A model generated the notes under the pieces. The model did no database searches. It had not been told where the DNA came from and saw only the letters and a program-made list of their open reading frames with translations. Positions 6,374-14,049 of a DNA stretch of 17,888 bases are shown piece after piece (within the stretch, counting starts at the first letter, position 1; the number at the start of each line of letters is the position of its first letter). The position numbers and the translations under genes were made by a program. The stretch comes from Clostridiales bacterium UBA4644 (GTDB lineage: Bacteria; Bacillota; Clostridia; Oscillospirales; Butyricicoccaceae): contig DHMK01000076.1 of the NCBI GenBank assembly GCA_002405755.1, forward strand, positions 63,864-81,751. Reading direction: 5' to 3'.

Positions 6374-8128
6374 TTAAAGCTCGCCGATCTTCATGGCGTT
6401 GGCCCATTCCGCCGAGGTAAACAGCGCCCGGGCGTCGATGCCGCCGGCCTTGCCCAGCTGGTCGATGAAAAGCTCCAGCTGCGCCCGGGGCGAATCGGGG
6501 ACCTCACTGGGATAATTACGGAACATCTCCATGGCGGCGTCCCAGCCCACCTGCTTCGTGATCTCCACCAGCTTGTGAGTAAGGCTGAAGACGGTGAGGG
6601 TCTCGCTCAGCGGCCCGTCGCCCAGATAGACCTCCTGGATCTCCCAGCCGGTATATTCCCGCGCGCCGGCCCAGTCCGCCGGGACGGCCGCCGCGTTGTT
6701 TTTGGTGACGGTATAGGCCAGCCCGTAGTCGCAGACCACCTCCGCATGGAACTCCCAAGGCTTGCCGATGTGAAAGAGATGGCTCATCTCATGGAGCAGG
6801 CCGAAGTTCCAGTCGTTTTTCCGGCGGGAGAAATTGTCGCGCAGGTCCGCATAGATGCAGTCCCGGTCGATGTGGAGGGTGTCGGTATTGGTGGCATAGC
6901 CCCAATAGCCCTCCGGGATGGTCTCATACATATTATAATAAACCCGCTCATAGGGCTTCCAGCCGGTGAGCTCCGCATAGTCCCCATAGGCGGTGGACAG
7001 GTCGTCGGCCAGCTTCTGCAGCCGCTGCCGGGAGATCAGGTCCAGCACCCGGTATTCCGCCTGCAGGGTCACAACGCCGTTGGCGCTGGCGGTCTCGAAA
7101 TATTTGGCCCGGTCCGTCCCCACGCACTGCACCTGCCATGCGGCAGCCTGGCTGCTTTTGCAGAGCTGGAAGCCCTCGGAAAGGCCAAGCTCCGGATGAG
7201 TGGCGCAGAGCAGCTGCCAGCTGCCGTCCTCCTTGAGCGAAAGGGTCCAGAACTGGGCGTCGGAGCCGGTATCTTCACAGAGGGAGACGGTATTCCCCGC
7301 GGAAAACCAGGCGTTTTCCACATCCAGCCGCAGCGCGTCTTCCCCGCCGGCCCGCAGGATCAGCGCGCCCTCCGGTCCCCGGACCGACTGCCAGGAAAAG
7401 GGCCTGTCGCTGAGGGTCAGCTTCCGGCCCGCCGGGGCAAGATACTGGCCCGCGGCATTCTGAATGGTCCAGCGATTGCCGCCCGCCAGCGGGACGCCCG
7501 GGATCAGAAAGCCATATTCCGCCGCAAGACTGCCGTCAATTGCACCGTTTTCCACCAGCAGGGCCGCCAGCGTCCGGGAGTCGCCCTTCTGCTTCTGGGC
7601 CAGCGCGGCGGCAGAGACGGCGGCCACCTGTCCCCGGGTGAAGCTTTTCCGGTCGGCGATCTTCAGGCCAAGGCCTGCACCATAGTCTGCGGCGGTGTTC
7701 CAGGCGAAATCCGTCTCGGAGGAATAGCCCAGCGCCCGCAGCAGGAAAGTCATATACTGATCCGCCGTGGCGGCCTGTCCGCTGCCGAAACAGTCGGCGC
7801 TGATGCCCTTGGTCAGCCCGTTTGCATAGGCATAGCCCACATAGGGTCGCGCCCATTCGGGCACATCGGTAAAAGGCAGGTCCCACTTTCCGGCCATGGC
7901 CTCCTGCTCCCGGCCTAAGAGGCGCACCAGCATGGTAACGGCCTCGGTCCGGGTGGGCGTGTCGTTTAGGGCATAGACGGGGCGGCCGTTGGCCGTAGTC
8001 TCCTTTCCCTGGAAAAGTCCCAGCTCATAAAGGGTGTTGGCCCCCTCCTCCGGGGTGAAGTCCATGGCGTTGGCCGTCATGGGCAGCAGAAGCAAAAGCA
8101 GCAGACAAATGGGGAAAAGCTTTTTCAT
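6374..8128 (-). CDS. Secreted SLH-domain protein with ricin-like and HExxH metalloprotease domains (M60-like)
   Basis: A 584-residue exported protein. Residues 1-21 are a signal peptide (KK, hydrophobic run, TANA cleavage site). Residues about 26-190 hold SLH repeats that bind secondary cell-wall polymer; the clearest is FTDVPEWARPYVGYAYANGL at 86-105. Residues about 218-337 resemble a ricin-type beta-trefoil lectin (TIQNAAGQYLAP; FWTLSLKEDGSWQL). The C-terminal part carries the zinc motif HEMSH at 446-450, with Glu463 in WEFHAEVVCDYG as a likely third ligand, a spacing compatible with M60/enhancin-like gluzincins. The protein is therefore probably anchored to the wall and cleaves glycoproteins, possibly mucin; substrate and exact peptidase family are inference. 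AAGGAGG lies before the ATG. The gene stands alone between its own promoter and terminator. Confidence 0.88.
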   Translation of the reverse strand: MKKLFPICLLLLLLLPMTANAMDFTPEEGANTLYELGLFQGKETTANGRPVYALNDTPTRTEAVTMLVRLLGREQEAMAGKWDLPFTDVPEWARPYVGYAYANGLTKGISADCFGSGQAATADQYMTFLLRALGYSSETDFAWNTAADYGAGLGLKIADRKSFTRGQVAAVSAAALAQKQKGDSRTLAALLVENGAIDGSLAAEYGFLIPGVPLAGGNRWTIQNAAGQYLAPAGRKLTLSDRPFSWQSVRGPEGALILRAGGEDALRLDVENAWFSAGNTVSLCEDTGSDAQFWTLSLKEDGSWQLLCATHPELGLSEGFQLCKSSQAAAWQVQCVGTDRAKYFETASANGVVTLQAEYRVLDLISRQRLQKLADDLSTAYGDYAELTGWKPYERVYYNMYETIPEGYWGYATNTDTLHIDRDCIYADLRDNFSRRKNDWNFGLLHEMSHLFHIGKPWEFHAEVVCDYGLAYTVTKNNAAAVPADWAGAREYTGWEIQEVYLGDGPLSETLTVFSLTHKLVEITKQVGWDAAMEMFRNYPSEVPDSPRAQLELFIDQLGKAGGIDARALFTSAEWANAMKIGEL

Positions 8129-8160
8129 GGCGCGGCCCTCCTTTTTCTGTTATCAAATCT

Positions 8161-8189
8161 ATCATAGCGCGCCTGCCGCCGCTTGTCAA
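8161..8189 (-). promoter_or_regulatory. Near-consensus promoter of the SLH metalloprotease gene
   Basis: On the minus strand TTGACA (8184-8189) and TATGAT (8161-8166) are 17 bases apart, about 33 bases before the ATG. Eleven of twelve positions match consensus, suggesting strong basal expression. Confidence 0.85.
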
Positions 8190-8230
8190 CGGAAGCCCGC
8201 GCCGCGCCGGCACTTTTTCTCCCGGCGCAC

Positions 8231-8259
8231 AAAAAACCGGCATGCACAGGGCATGCCGG
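8231..8259 (-). terminator. Intrinsic terminator of the chorismate mutase-ACT gene
   Basis: A perfect 9-base stem (CCGGCATGC / GCATGCCGG) with a 5-base loop is followed on the minus strand by TTTTTT, 34 bases after the stop codon. It separates this gene from the promoter of the SLH protein. Confidence 0.9.
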
Positions 8260-8292
8260 AGGGCTTGACGCTTCTTTTTTGTGACCTGCCGC

Positions 8293-9156
8293 TCAATAGC
8301 TCTCCCGGTAGCCGATGACGCGGAAGACCTGCAGCTCCTGCTGCAGCTGAAGAAAGGCGGCCCGGGAATCCGCAGAGGTCAGCGAGCCGGAAAGCTCCGC
8401 AAAGACGATGTTGATGCGCTGGCTGTCGTCCTGGTCGATGTCTACGGTCTTGACCCGGAAATATTCCACATTGAGCTTCGCTTCTGCAAAGACGGCCAGC
8501 GTCTGGGAAAGGTCGCCATACTGCTCCATGCGGATGGAAAAGGCCACGCTGACGATGCTGTTGGTCACACCGGAATAAAGATGCTTGGAAAACAGCGCCA
8601 GCATCCGCCCATCGGGCAGGGGAATGAAGGAATTGATATAGATGGGCTGGCGGTAGATCATGCTGTAGAGCCATTCCGTGTCATAATAGCTGTCGACGAT
8701 CAGGCCGGCAAAGTCTCCCTTTCCCTCCAGCAGAGCCTCGATGGCGGCGGCAATAGAATGACAGGGGGAGACCTCCATTCCCAGGGCAGCGGAGATGTCC
8801 CGCGCCATGTCGACCGGGCAGAGGACGATGCCGTCCCGGGGGACGGTCTCCAGAATATCCTGCTCGTGGGGCAGCTTCAGCGCCGGATCGTGGGTGACCA
8901 CATAGCGATACTGCCGGCCCCGGCTCATGCGCATCAGGGAGCGCCAGAGGGAATTAGCCCGGGTGCTCAGCTCCGGGGAAAGCCCCGCCGTCACATGGCG
9001 CAGCACCATATCCTCCCGCCGGGGATCATAAATATCCGTTCCGCCCTTCTGGGCATCGGTGAGCTTGACGGCGATCTCCATCCGGCGGAGAAACACATCC
9101 CGCAGGGCATCGTCGCAGCTGTCGATGATCTGATTCAATAGATCCTGTTCTCTCAT
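8293..9156 (-). CDS. Chorismate mutase-ACT protein, reduced PheA-like
   Basis: A 287-residue cytoplasmic protein. Residues 5-80 resemble an AroQ-type chorismate mutase (QIIDSCDDALRDVFLRRMEI, then YDPRREDMVLRHV), which turns chorismate into prephenate. Residues 201-287 look like the ACT regulatory domain of PheA (IRMEQYGDLSQTLAVFAEAK, LNVEYFRVKT, final VIGYRES). Between them, residues about 82-198 resemble one lobe of prephenate dehydratase (CHSIAAAIEALLEGKGDFAG), but the domain is much shorter than the usual 180 residues and I see no Thr-Arg-Phe catalytic motif. Mutase activity with phenylalanine sensing is plausible; dehydratase activity is doubtful. An upstream in-frame extension exists, but CAAGGAG before the ATG at 9156 and the promoter at 9209-9237 set the start. 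It is monocistronic. Confidence 0.8.
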   Translation of the reverse strand: MREQDLLNQIIDSCDDALRDVFLRRMEIAVKLTDAQKGGTDIYDPRREDMVLRHVTAGLSPELSTRANSLWRSLMRMSRGRQYRYVVTHDPALKLPHEQDILETVPRDGIVLCPVDMARDISAALGMEVSPCHSIAAAIEALLEGKGDFAGLIVDSYYDTEWLYSMIYRQPIYINSFIPLPDGRMLALFSKHLYSGVTNSIVSVAFSIRMEQYGDLSQTLAVFAEAKLNVEYFRVKTVDIDQDDSQRINIVFAELSGSLTSADSRAAFLQLQQELQVFRVIGYRESY

Positions 9157-9208
9157 GGGCGTTTCTCCTTGCTCCGGCGCGGCGCGCCGCTGATTTTCGT
9201 CTGATTTT

Positions 9209-9237
9209 ATCATAAAACATCCGGCGGCCCCTGTCAA
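9209..9237 (-). promoter_or_regulatory. Near-consensus promoter of the chorismate mutase-ACT gene
   Basis: On the minus strand TTGACA (9232-9237) and TATGAT (9209-9214) are 17 bases apart. The two boxes are the same as those of the SLH gene promoter. Confidence 0.85.
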
Positions 9238-9331
9238 CTGCGGTTTTTGAACAAACCCCCGCCGATTTTCCGGTTTTTTCGGCATGCGCTGCAAAATTCC
9301 CCTCCGACCCGGCGAAAATCGGACAAACCCA

Positions 9332-9360
9332 TAGACAAACCGGCAAAACTATGCTAAATT
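9332..9360 (+). promoter_or_regulatory. Promoter of the TSCPD-domain gene
   Basis: TAGACA (9332-9337) and TAAATT (9355-9360) are 17 bases apart, 36 bases before the ATG at 9397. The -10 box is weak. Confidence 0.5.
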
Positions 9361-9396
9361 AAAAGCGTATCGGATCATGAAAAGGAGAGCATCATC

Positions 9397-9645
9397 ATGA
9401 CGAAAAAAGCTATTTTTTATCCTCAGGGGGTCTGCTCCCGGCGATATGAGATCACGATCACGGACGGTATCGTAGAGGACATTGTGATCGAGGGCGGCTG
9501 CAACGGCAACCTTCAGGGAATTCGCGCGCTGATCATCGGGCGCGATGCGGCTCAGGCAGCCGATACTCTGGCAGGGATCCGCTGCGGCCTGAAGAATACC
9601 TCCTGTCCGGATCAGATCTCCCGGGCCATCCGCGAGATGCTTTGA
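9397..9645 (+). CDS. Single-domain TSCPD protein (TIGR03905 type)
   Basis: An 82-residue soluble protein consisting only of a TSCPD domain, named for the motif TSCPD seen here at residues 68-72. The same domain occurs at the C-terminus of some vitamin B12-dependent ribonucleotide reductases. Four cysteines (13, 35, 63 and 70) lie in GVCSRR, GGCNGN, IRCG and TSCPD, an arrangement that could bind a metal, though this is inference. GVCSRRYEITITDGIV and GGCNGNLQGI are typical of the short TIGR03905 family, whose function is unknown. AAAAGGAG precedes the ATG. It has its own promoter and ends 49 bases before asnS with no terminator between, so some read-through into asnS is likely. Confidence 0.9.
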   Translation: MTKKAIFYPQGVCSRRYEITITDGIVEDIVIEGGCNGNLQGIRALIIGRDAAQAADTLAGIRCGLKNTSCPDQISRAIREML

Positions 9646-9668
9646 GCCTCGCCGGCCGCCCCTATAAT
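9642..9668 (+). promoter_or_regulatory. Possible promoter for asnS
   Basis: A perfect TATAAT (9663-9668) lies 26 bases before the asnS ATG. The best -35 box, TTGAGC (9642-9647), matches only in part and has a 15-base spacer. It overlaps the stop codon of the TSCPD gene. Confidence 0.45.
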
Positions 9669-9694
9669 ATAAGTAAGACGGAAGGAAATGAAGT

Positions 9695-11092
9695 ATGACT
9701 GAGATCGCAACTGTCAGAGCCATCCTGCACGCGCCGCAGGAATATATCGGAAAAGAAGTGACCCTGAAGGGCTGGGTCCGCACGGCAAGGGATGTAAAGG
9801 CCTGCGCCTTTGTGGAGCTGAACGACGGCTCCGTGGTCTCCAATCTGCAGGTGGTCTACGATGCGCAAAACGAAAACTACGCCGCCGCGGCCAAGCTCAA
9901 CGTGGGCTGCGCCATCATCGTCACCGGCAGGGTGGCCGCTTCCCCCAACCCCAAGCAGCCAGTGGAGCTTCAGGCGGAGACGCTGGCGCTGGAGGGCGCC
10001 TGCCCGCCGGATTATCCCCTGCAAAAAAAGCGTCACACGCTGGAATATCTCCGCACCATCCAGCACCTCCGTCCCCGCACCAACACCTTCCACGCCATCT
10101 TCCGGGTGCGCTCCGCGGCGGCCTTTGCCATCCACCAGTTTTTCCAGCAGCGGGGCTTTCTCTATGTCCACACCCCGCTGATCACCGCCAGCGATGCCGA
10201 GGGCGCAGGCGAGATGTTCCAGGTGACCACGCTGGATCTGAATGAAGTTCCCCGCAACGAGCAGAACCAGCCGGATTATTCCAAGGATTTCTTCGGCAAG
10301 TGCGCCAACCTGACCGTCTCCGGCCAGCTGGAGGGCGAGATCTTCGCCCAGGCCTTTGCGAAGATCTATACCTTCGGCCCCACCTTCCGGGCAGAGCGCT
10401 CCAACACCGCCCGTCACGCGGCGGAGTTCTGGATGATCGAGCCGGAGATCGCCTTCGCCGACTTGAAGGACGATATGGACCTGCAGGAGGATATGATCAA
10501 GTTCGTTATCCGCTCCGTTTTGGAGACCTGCCCCGATGAGCTGGCCTTCTGCAACCATTTTCTGGACAACGGCCTGCTGGAGCGGCTCCATGCGGTGGCC
10601 TTTGAGGAGGCCTTCGGCCGCATCACCTACACCGAGGCCATAGCCCTGCTGGAGCAGCACAAAGACCAGTTCCAGTTCCCGGTGTATTGGGGCTGCGACC
10701 TGCAGTCGGAGCACGAGCGCTACCTGACGGAGGAAATCTTCAAAAAGCCCGTCTTCGTGACGGATTATCCCAAGGAGATCAAGGCCTTTTATATGCGCCG
10801 CAACGATGACGGAAAGACCGTTGCCGCGGCGGACCTGCTGGTCCCCGGCATCGGTGAGCTCTGCGGCGGCAGCCAGCGGGAGGAGCGGCTGGAGCTTTTG
10901 GAGCAGATCATTGAAGGCGCCGGCATGGACCGGGACAACTACTGGTGGTATCTGGAGCTGCGGAAATATGGCGGCACCCGCCACGCCGGCTTCGGTCTTG
11001 GCTTCGAGCGCCTGATCATGTATCTCACCGGCGCGGCCAACATCCGCGATGTGCTCCCCTTCCCCCGGACGGTGGGCTCGGCGGAGTTCTAA
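9695..11092 (+). CDS. asnS: Asparaginyl-tRNA synthetase
   Basis: A class IIb aminoacyl-tRNA synthetase of 465 residues that charges tRNA-Asn with asparagine using ATP in the cytoplasm. Residues about 20-100 form the OB-fold anticodon-binding domain (VTLKGWVRTARDVKACAFVE). The catalytic domain follows, with HLRPRTNTF near 124, motif 2 around FRAERSNTARHAAEFWMIEP (231-250) and motif 3 as GFGLGFERL (432-440). The length agrees with bacterial AsnRS. GGSQREERLE matches the active-site region of AsnRS and AspRS; the E250-P251 neighbourhood and overall fit favour AsnRS over AspRS. A GGAAGG site lies before the ATG. coaW follows after 74 bases with no terminator. Confidence 0.97.
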   Translation: MTEIATVRAILHAPQEYIGKEVTLKGWVRTARDVKACAFVELNDGSVVSNLQVVYDAQNENYAAAAKLNVGCAIIVTGRVAASPNPKQPVELQAETLALEGACPPDYPLQKKRHTLEYLRTIQHLRPRTNTFHAIFRVRSAAAFAIHQFFQQRGFLYVHTPLITASDAEGAGEMFQVTTLDLNEVPRNEQNQPDYSKDFFGKCANLTVSGQLEGEIFAQAFAKIYTFGPTFRAERSNTARHAAEFWMIEPEIAFADLKDDMDLQEDMIKFVIRSVLETCPDELAFCNHFLDNGLLERLHAVAFEEAFGRITYTEAIALLEQHKDQFQFPVYWGCDLQSEHERYLTEEIFKKPVFVTDYPKEIKAFYMRRNDDGKTVAAADLLVPGIGELCGGSQREERLELLEQIIEGAGMDRDNYWWYLELRKYGGTRHAGFGLGFERLIMYLTGAANIRDVLPFPRTVGSAEF

Positions 11093-11166
11093 ACAGGCGT
11101 TTTATCTCTGCGGGAGCGGGGCCTATCCCTCTTCCACAGCTTACTGCGTAAGGAGATCTTTTGCTT

Positions 11167-11997
11167 ATGGGCTATATCATCGGCATCGACATCGGCGGCA
11201 GCACCACCAAGATCGTGGGCCTGAAGGACGGTGCAATTTTAGGCTCTGACCGGGTCCGCGCCTCTGATCCCCTCACCTCGGCCTACGGGGCCTTCGGCCA
11301 TTTTCTGGACGATCAGGGACTGAAGCTCCCAGAGATCGATAAGGTCATGGTCACGGGGGTGGGATCCTCCTTCTTGAAGGAGGATCTTTACGGCATTCCC
11401 ATCCGCAAGGTGGATGAGTTTCAGGCCATCGGTCTGGGCGGCAGATTTATCTCCGGCTTGGACCACTGCATCGTTGTGAGCATGGGCACGGGCACCTCCC
11501 TTTCCAGCGTCAACGGCGACCAGATCTGCTACATCGGCGGCAGCGGCGTGGGCGGCGGGACCATGGTGGGCCTTTGCAGCAAGCTCATCGGCAGCAGCAG
11601 CTTTTCCCACATTTCCGAGCTGGCTATCCAGGGAGATGTGAGCCACATCGACCTGACCGTGGGCGACATCACCCGGGATCAGCTGGCCAACATGAACAAC
11701 CGCACCACCGCCGCCAACTTCGGCAAGATCACCGACGATGCCTGCGATGCCGATCTGGCCATGGGCGTGGTCAACATGGTCTTCCAGACGGTGGGCATCA
11801 TCGCCATGATGGCCGCCAAGGGCCACGGCACGGATCAGATCGTCCTCACCGGCTCTCTCACCCGCATCGAGGCCGCAAAGACGGTGATCCGGGATCTGGA
11901 GGAGCTTTACAACGTCCATTATATCGTACCGCAGCGCTCGGAATATTCCACGGCCATCGGCGCTGCCCTTTACGGAGAAAAGGAGAATAACTTATGA
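11167..11997 (+). CDS. coaW: Type II pantothenate kinase
   Basis: A 276-residue enzyme that phosphorylates pantothenate, the first step of coenzyme A synthesis, of the ASKHA-fold type found in staphylococci and clostridia. Visible motifs are the phosphate loop GIDIGGSTTK (6-15), the probable catalytic Glu84 in VDEFQAIGLGG, SMGTGTS (105-111) and GGSGVGGGTMVGL (124-136). The length fits the 265-280 residues of bacterial type II enzymes, which are generally less inhibited by CoA than type I. I chose the ATG at 11167; a TTG at 11161 is in frame and nearer the AAGGAG site, so the start is uncertain by two codons. The final codons overlap the aminotransferase start by four bases (ATGA). Confidence 0.93.
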   Translation: MGYIIGIDIGGSTTKIVGLKDGAILGSDRVRASDPLTSAYGAFGHFLDDQGLKLPEIDKVMVTGVGSSFLKEDLYGIPIRKVDEFQAIGLGGRFISGLDHCIVVSMGTGTSLSSVNGDQICYIGGSGVGGGTMVGLCSKLIGSSSFSHISELAIQGDVSHIDLTVGDITRDQLANMNNRTTAANFGKITDDACDADLAMGVVNMVFQTVGIIAMMAAKGHGTDQIVLTGSLTRIEAAKTVIRDLEELYNVHYIVPQRSEYSTAIGAALYGEKENNL

Positions 11998-13271
11998 ACA
12001 TTTTGACAGCAGACCGGGCGGCGCTTTTGCAGTACCGCCAGCAGCTCCAGGCGGAATATGATTCCTGCCGGGCGAAAAAACTCAAGCTGGATATGTCCCG
12101 GGGCAAGCCCTGCCGGGAACAGCTGGATCTGTGCGAGCCTATACTCACCGTTCTTCGCCGCAACGAAGACACCCAGGACGGCGCCGTTGACACCCGCAAC
12201 TACGGCGGCCTGGACGGGCTGCGCTCCTGCCGGGCGCTCTTTGCCCAGCTGATGGAGGTCCCGGAGAGCCAGGTCATCGCCGGGGGCAACGCCAGCTTGA
12301 CCATGATGTATGATACCATGCTGCGGCTCTATGTGTTCGGCGCGCCGGGCTTTGCTCCCTGGAGCCAGCTGGAAACGGTCCGGTGGCTCTGCCCCGTTCC
12401 GGGCTACGACCGGCATTTTGCCATCACCCAGCAGCTTGGCTTTGAGATGATCCCCATCCCCATGCTGGAGGACGGCCCGGACATGGACAAGCTCGAGCAG
12501 CTGGCCGGCTCAGATCCCTCCGTCAAGGGCGTCTGGTGCGTCCCAAAATACAGCAACCCGGAGGGCAAGACCTATTCCGATGCTGTGGTGCGCCGCTTCG
12601 CCGCCATGAAGACCGCCGCGCCGGATTTCCGCATCTTCTGGGACAACGCCTATATCGTTCACCATCTCTCCTCCCGGCACGACCGGCTTTTAAATGTGTT
12701 TGAAGCCGCCCGAGACTATGGCACGGAGGATCGCTTCCTGGAATACTGCTCCACCTCCAAGATCACCTATCCCGGCGCGGGCGTGGCGGCCATGGCCGCT
12801 TCCGAAGCCAACATCGCCTGGACGAAGAAGCTCATGGGCGTGCAGGCCATCGGCCCGGACAAGATCAATCAGCTGCGTCATGTGCGCTATTTTAAGGATC
12901 TGGCGGGTATCGAGGCCCACATGGAAAAGCACGCCGCCATTCTCAAGCCAAAGTTCGACCTGGTGCTCTCCCTGCTGGAGGAGCGTCTGGGCGGCACCGG
13001 GGCCGGCTGCTGGCACAGCCCCAACGGCGGCTATTTCATCAGCTTCGACGCCATGCCCGGCTGCGCCAGACGGATCAACGCCCTCTGCAAGGATGCCGGC
13101 GTTGTCATGACCGGAGCGGGGGCCACCTTTCCCTACGGCATCGACCCCCAGGACAGCAATCTCCGCATCGCCCCCTCCCTGCCCCCGGTGGACGAGTTGA
13201 GGGCCGCGGCAGAGGTCTTCTGCACCTGCGCCCTGCTGGCCGCCGTGGAAAAGCGGCTGGAAACGCTGTAA
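11994..13271 (+). CDS. Class I PLP-dependent aminotransferase (aspartate aminotransferase-like)
   Basis: A 425-residue cytoplasmic fold-type I aminotransferase. The Schiff-base lysine is K256 in STSKITYPGAG, and the PLP-contacting residues D217 and Y220 lie in WDNAY. N188 is in PKYSNPEGKT, and the substrate carboxylate Arg is probably in NLRIAPSLPP near the C-terminus. The N-terminal LDMSRGKPCREQLDL and the length match the group of large class I enzymes annotated as aspartate aminotransferase-like (PF12897 type); the true amino donor is not known from sequence. It overlaps coaW by four bases, a coupling arrangement. Since aspartate is the precursor of beta-alanine and asparagine, a loose metabolic link with coaW and asnS is possible but speculative. 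Confidence 0.92.
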   Translation: MNILTADRAALLQYRQQLQAEYDSCRAKKLKLDMSRGKPCREQLDLCEPILTVLRRNEDTQDGAVDTRNYGGLDGLRSCRALFAQLMEVPESQVIAGGNASLTMMYDTMLRLYVFGAPGFAPWSQLETVRWLCPVPGYDRHFAITQQLGFEMIPIPMLEDGPDMDKLEQLAGSDPSVKGVWCVPKYSNPEGKTYSDAVVRRFAAMKTAAPDFRIFWDNAYIVHHLSSRHDRLLNVFEAARDYGTEDRFLEYCSTSKITYPGAGVAAMAASEANIAWTKKLMGVQAIGPDKINQLRHVRYFKDLAGIEAHMEKHAAILKPKFDLVLSLLEERLGGTGAGCWHSPNGGYFISFDAMPGCARRINALCKDAGVVMTGAGATFPYGIDPQDSNLRIAPSLPPVDELRAAAEVFCTCALLAAVEKRLETL

Positions 13272-13302
13272 AGTCATTCCCCATTACAATTATGATAAAG
13301 CA

Positions 13303-13334
13303 AGGCGTCCCCGCCGTTTGGGGACGCCTTTTTG
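13303..13334 (+). terminator. Intrinsic terminator of the asnS-coaW-aminotransferase group
   Basis: A perfect 10-base stem (AGGCGTCCCC / GGGGACGCCT, 13303-13312 with 13320-13329) around a 7-base loop is followed by TTTTTG. It also overlaps the region just beyond the convergent TPR gene. Confidence 0.92.
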
Positions 13335-13338
13335 TTCT

Positions 13339-14049
13339 CTATGGCCGCACTACGGAAAAATACCGGTCGCAATAGGGACAGCGAAACAGCCGGCTGGTCC
13401 ATCCGGCGGCCTGGGGCCGCTCCACCGTGCAGGCCAGCTGCCGCACCTCCGAGGGGACGCCCTCCGGCGAGACCGCCGCCAGCAAGAGGGTATGCGTCCC
13501 GGCGGACAGGACCAGCGGCTGCAGGTAGCGCTCCCAGGTTTCGCCGTCCAGAGAGTACCAGAGGGCGTTTTCCGAAGGGGGCAGGGCGAGGGTCTCCTCC
13601 TCCTGCAGCGTTGTTTCCTCCGGCAGCGAAGGCGCTTCCGGGCGGCTCTGCCGCAGCTTTCGCACAAGATAGGCTCCCTCCGCCTGCTCCAGCAGAGCGC
13701 AGGCCTCCGGGATGCGCCCCGCTTCGGTATAAAGCGCCGCCAGGCGCAGATAGACCGCCGCCCCGGCCCTTCCGCCGCGGATGCCCTTCTGCAAAAGCGT
13801 TTCCGCCTGCTCGACCTTTTGCCCGCTGCAGTAAAGCTCAGCCAAAGCAAGGCGGGCCTGATCGTCGCCGGGGTCGGCCTGCAGCGCCAGCCCATAGAGC
13901 CGTTCTCCCCATTTTGGCCCCGTCTGCTCCGCCGCCCTGCGGCACCACGCGGAGAGATAGACCGGCCCCGCCACGGTAAAAAACAAAAAGCCCATGGCCA
14001 GCAGCAGCGCAAGGCTGCAGGCCAGCACGGCGGGCCAGGTCCTGCGCAT
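13339..14049 (-). CDS. Membrane-anchored TPR protein with chitobiase-like C-terminal domain
   Basis: A 236-residue protein with a single N-terminal membrane anchor (residues 6-31, AVLACSLALLLAMGFLFF preceded by MRRTW). Two or more tetratricopeptide-like repeats follow at about 44-125 (ERLYGLALQADPGDDQARLA; AAVYLRLAALYTEAGRIPEA), then a Glu-rich linker and a beta-sandwich at about 160-208. That last part resembles the chitobiase/hexosaminidase C-terminal or Fn3-like domain (ALWYSLDGETWERYLQPLVL). The tail ends in FRCPYCDRYFSV, a single CPYC pair like half a zinc ribbon. The exported part probably mediates protein contacts; no enzymatic site is seen. The start ATG and its AAAGGG site lie inside the inverted repeat at 14044-14103, which should limit expression. 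Confidence 0.75.
   Translation of the reverse strand: MRRTWPAVLACSLALLLAMGFLFFTVAGPVYLSAWCRRAAEQTGPKWGERLYGLALQADPGDDQARLALAELYCSGQKVEQAETLLQKGIRGGRAGAAVYLRLAALYTEAGRIPEACALLEQAEGAYLVRKLRQSRPEAPSLPEETTLQEEETLALPPSENALWYSLDGETWERYLQPLVLSAGTHTLLLAAVSPEGVPSEVRQLACTVERPQAAGWTSRLFRCPYCDRYFSVVRP

Noticed and set aside
5564..7918. 784-codon open frame on the plus strand across the MATE and SLH genes
   Set aside because: It crosses two well-supported genes, a promoter and a terminator on the other strand, and has no recognisable domain.
9646..9694. T-box or other leader regulation of asnS
   Set aside because: The gap between the TSCPD stop and the asnS start is only 49 bases, too short for a T-box leader, and no specifier or antiterminator is seen.
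9662..10984. 440-codon open frame antisense to asnS
   Set aside because: It is a shadow of the asnS coding frame without family motifs or a plausible ribosome site.
11239..11919. 226-codon open frame antisense to coaW
   Set aside because: It is Ala/His/Asp-rich, a reading of coaW codons on the opposite strand; coaW has complete kinase motifs.
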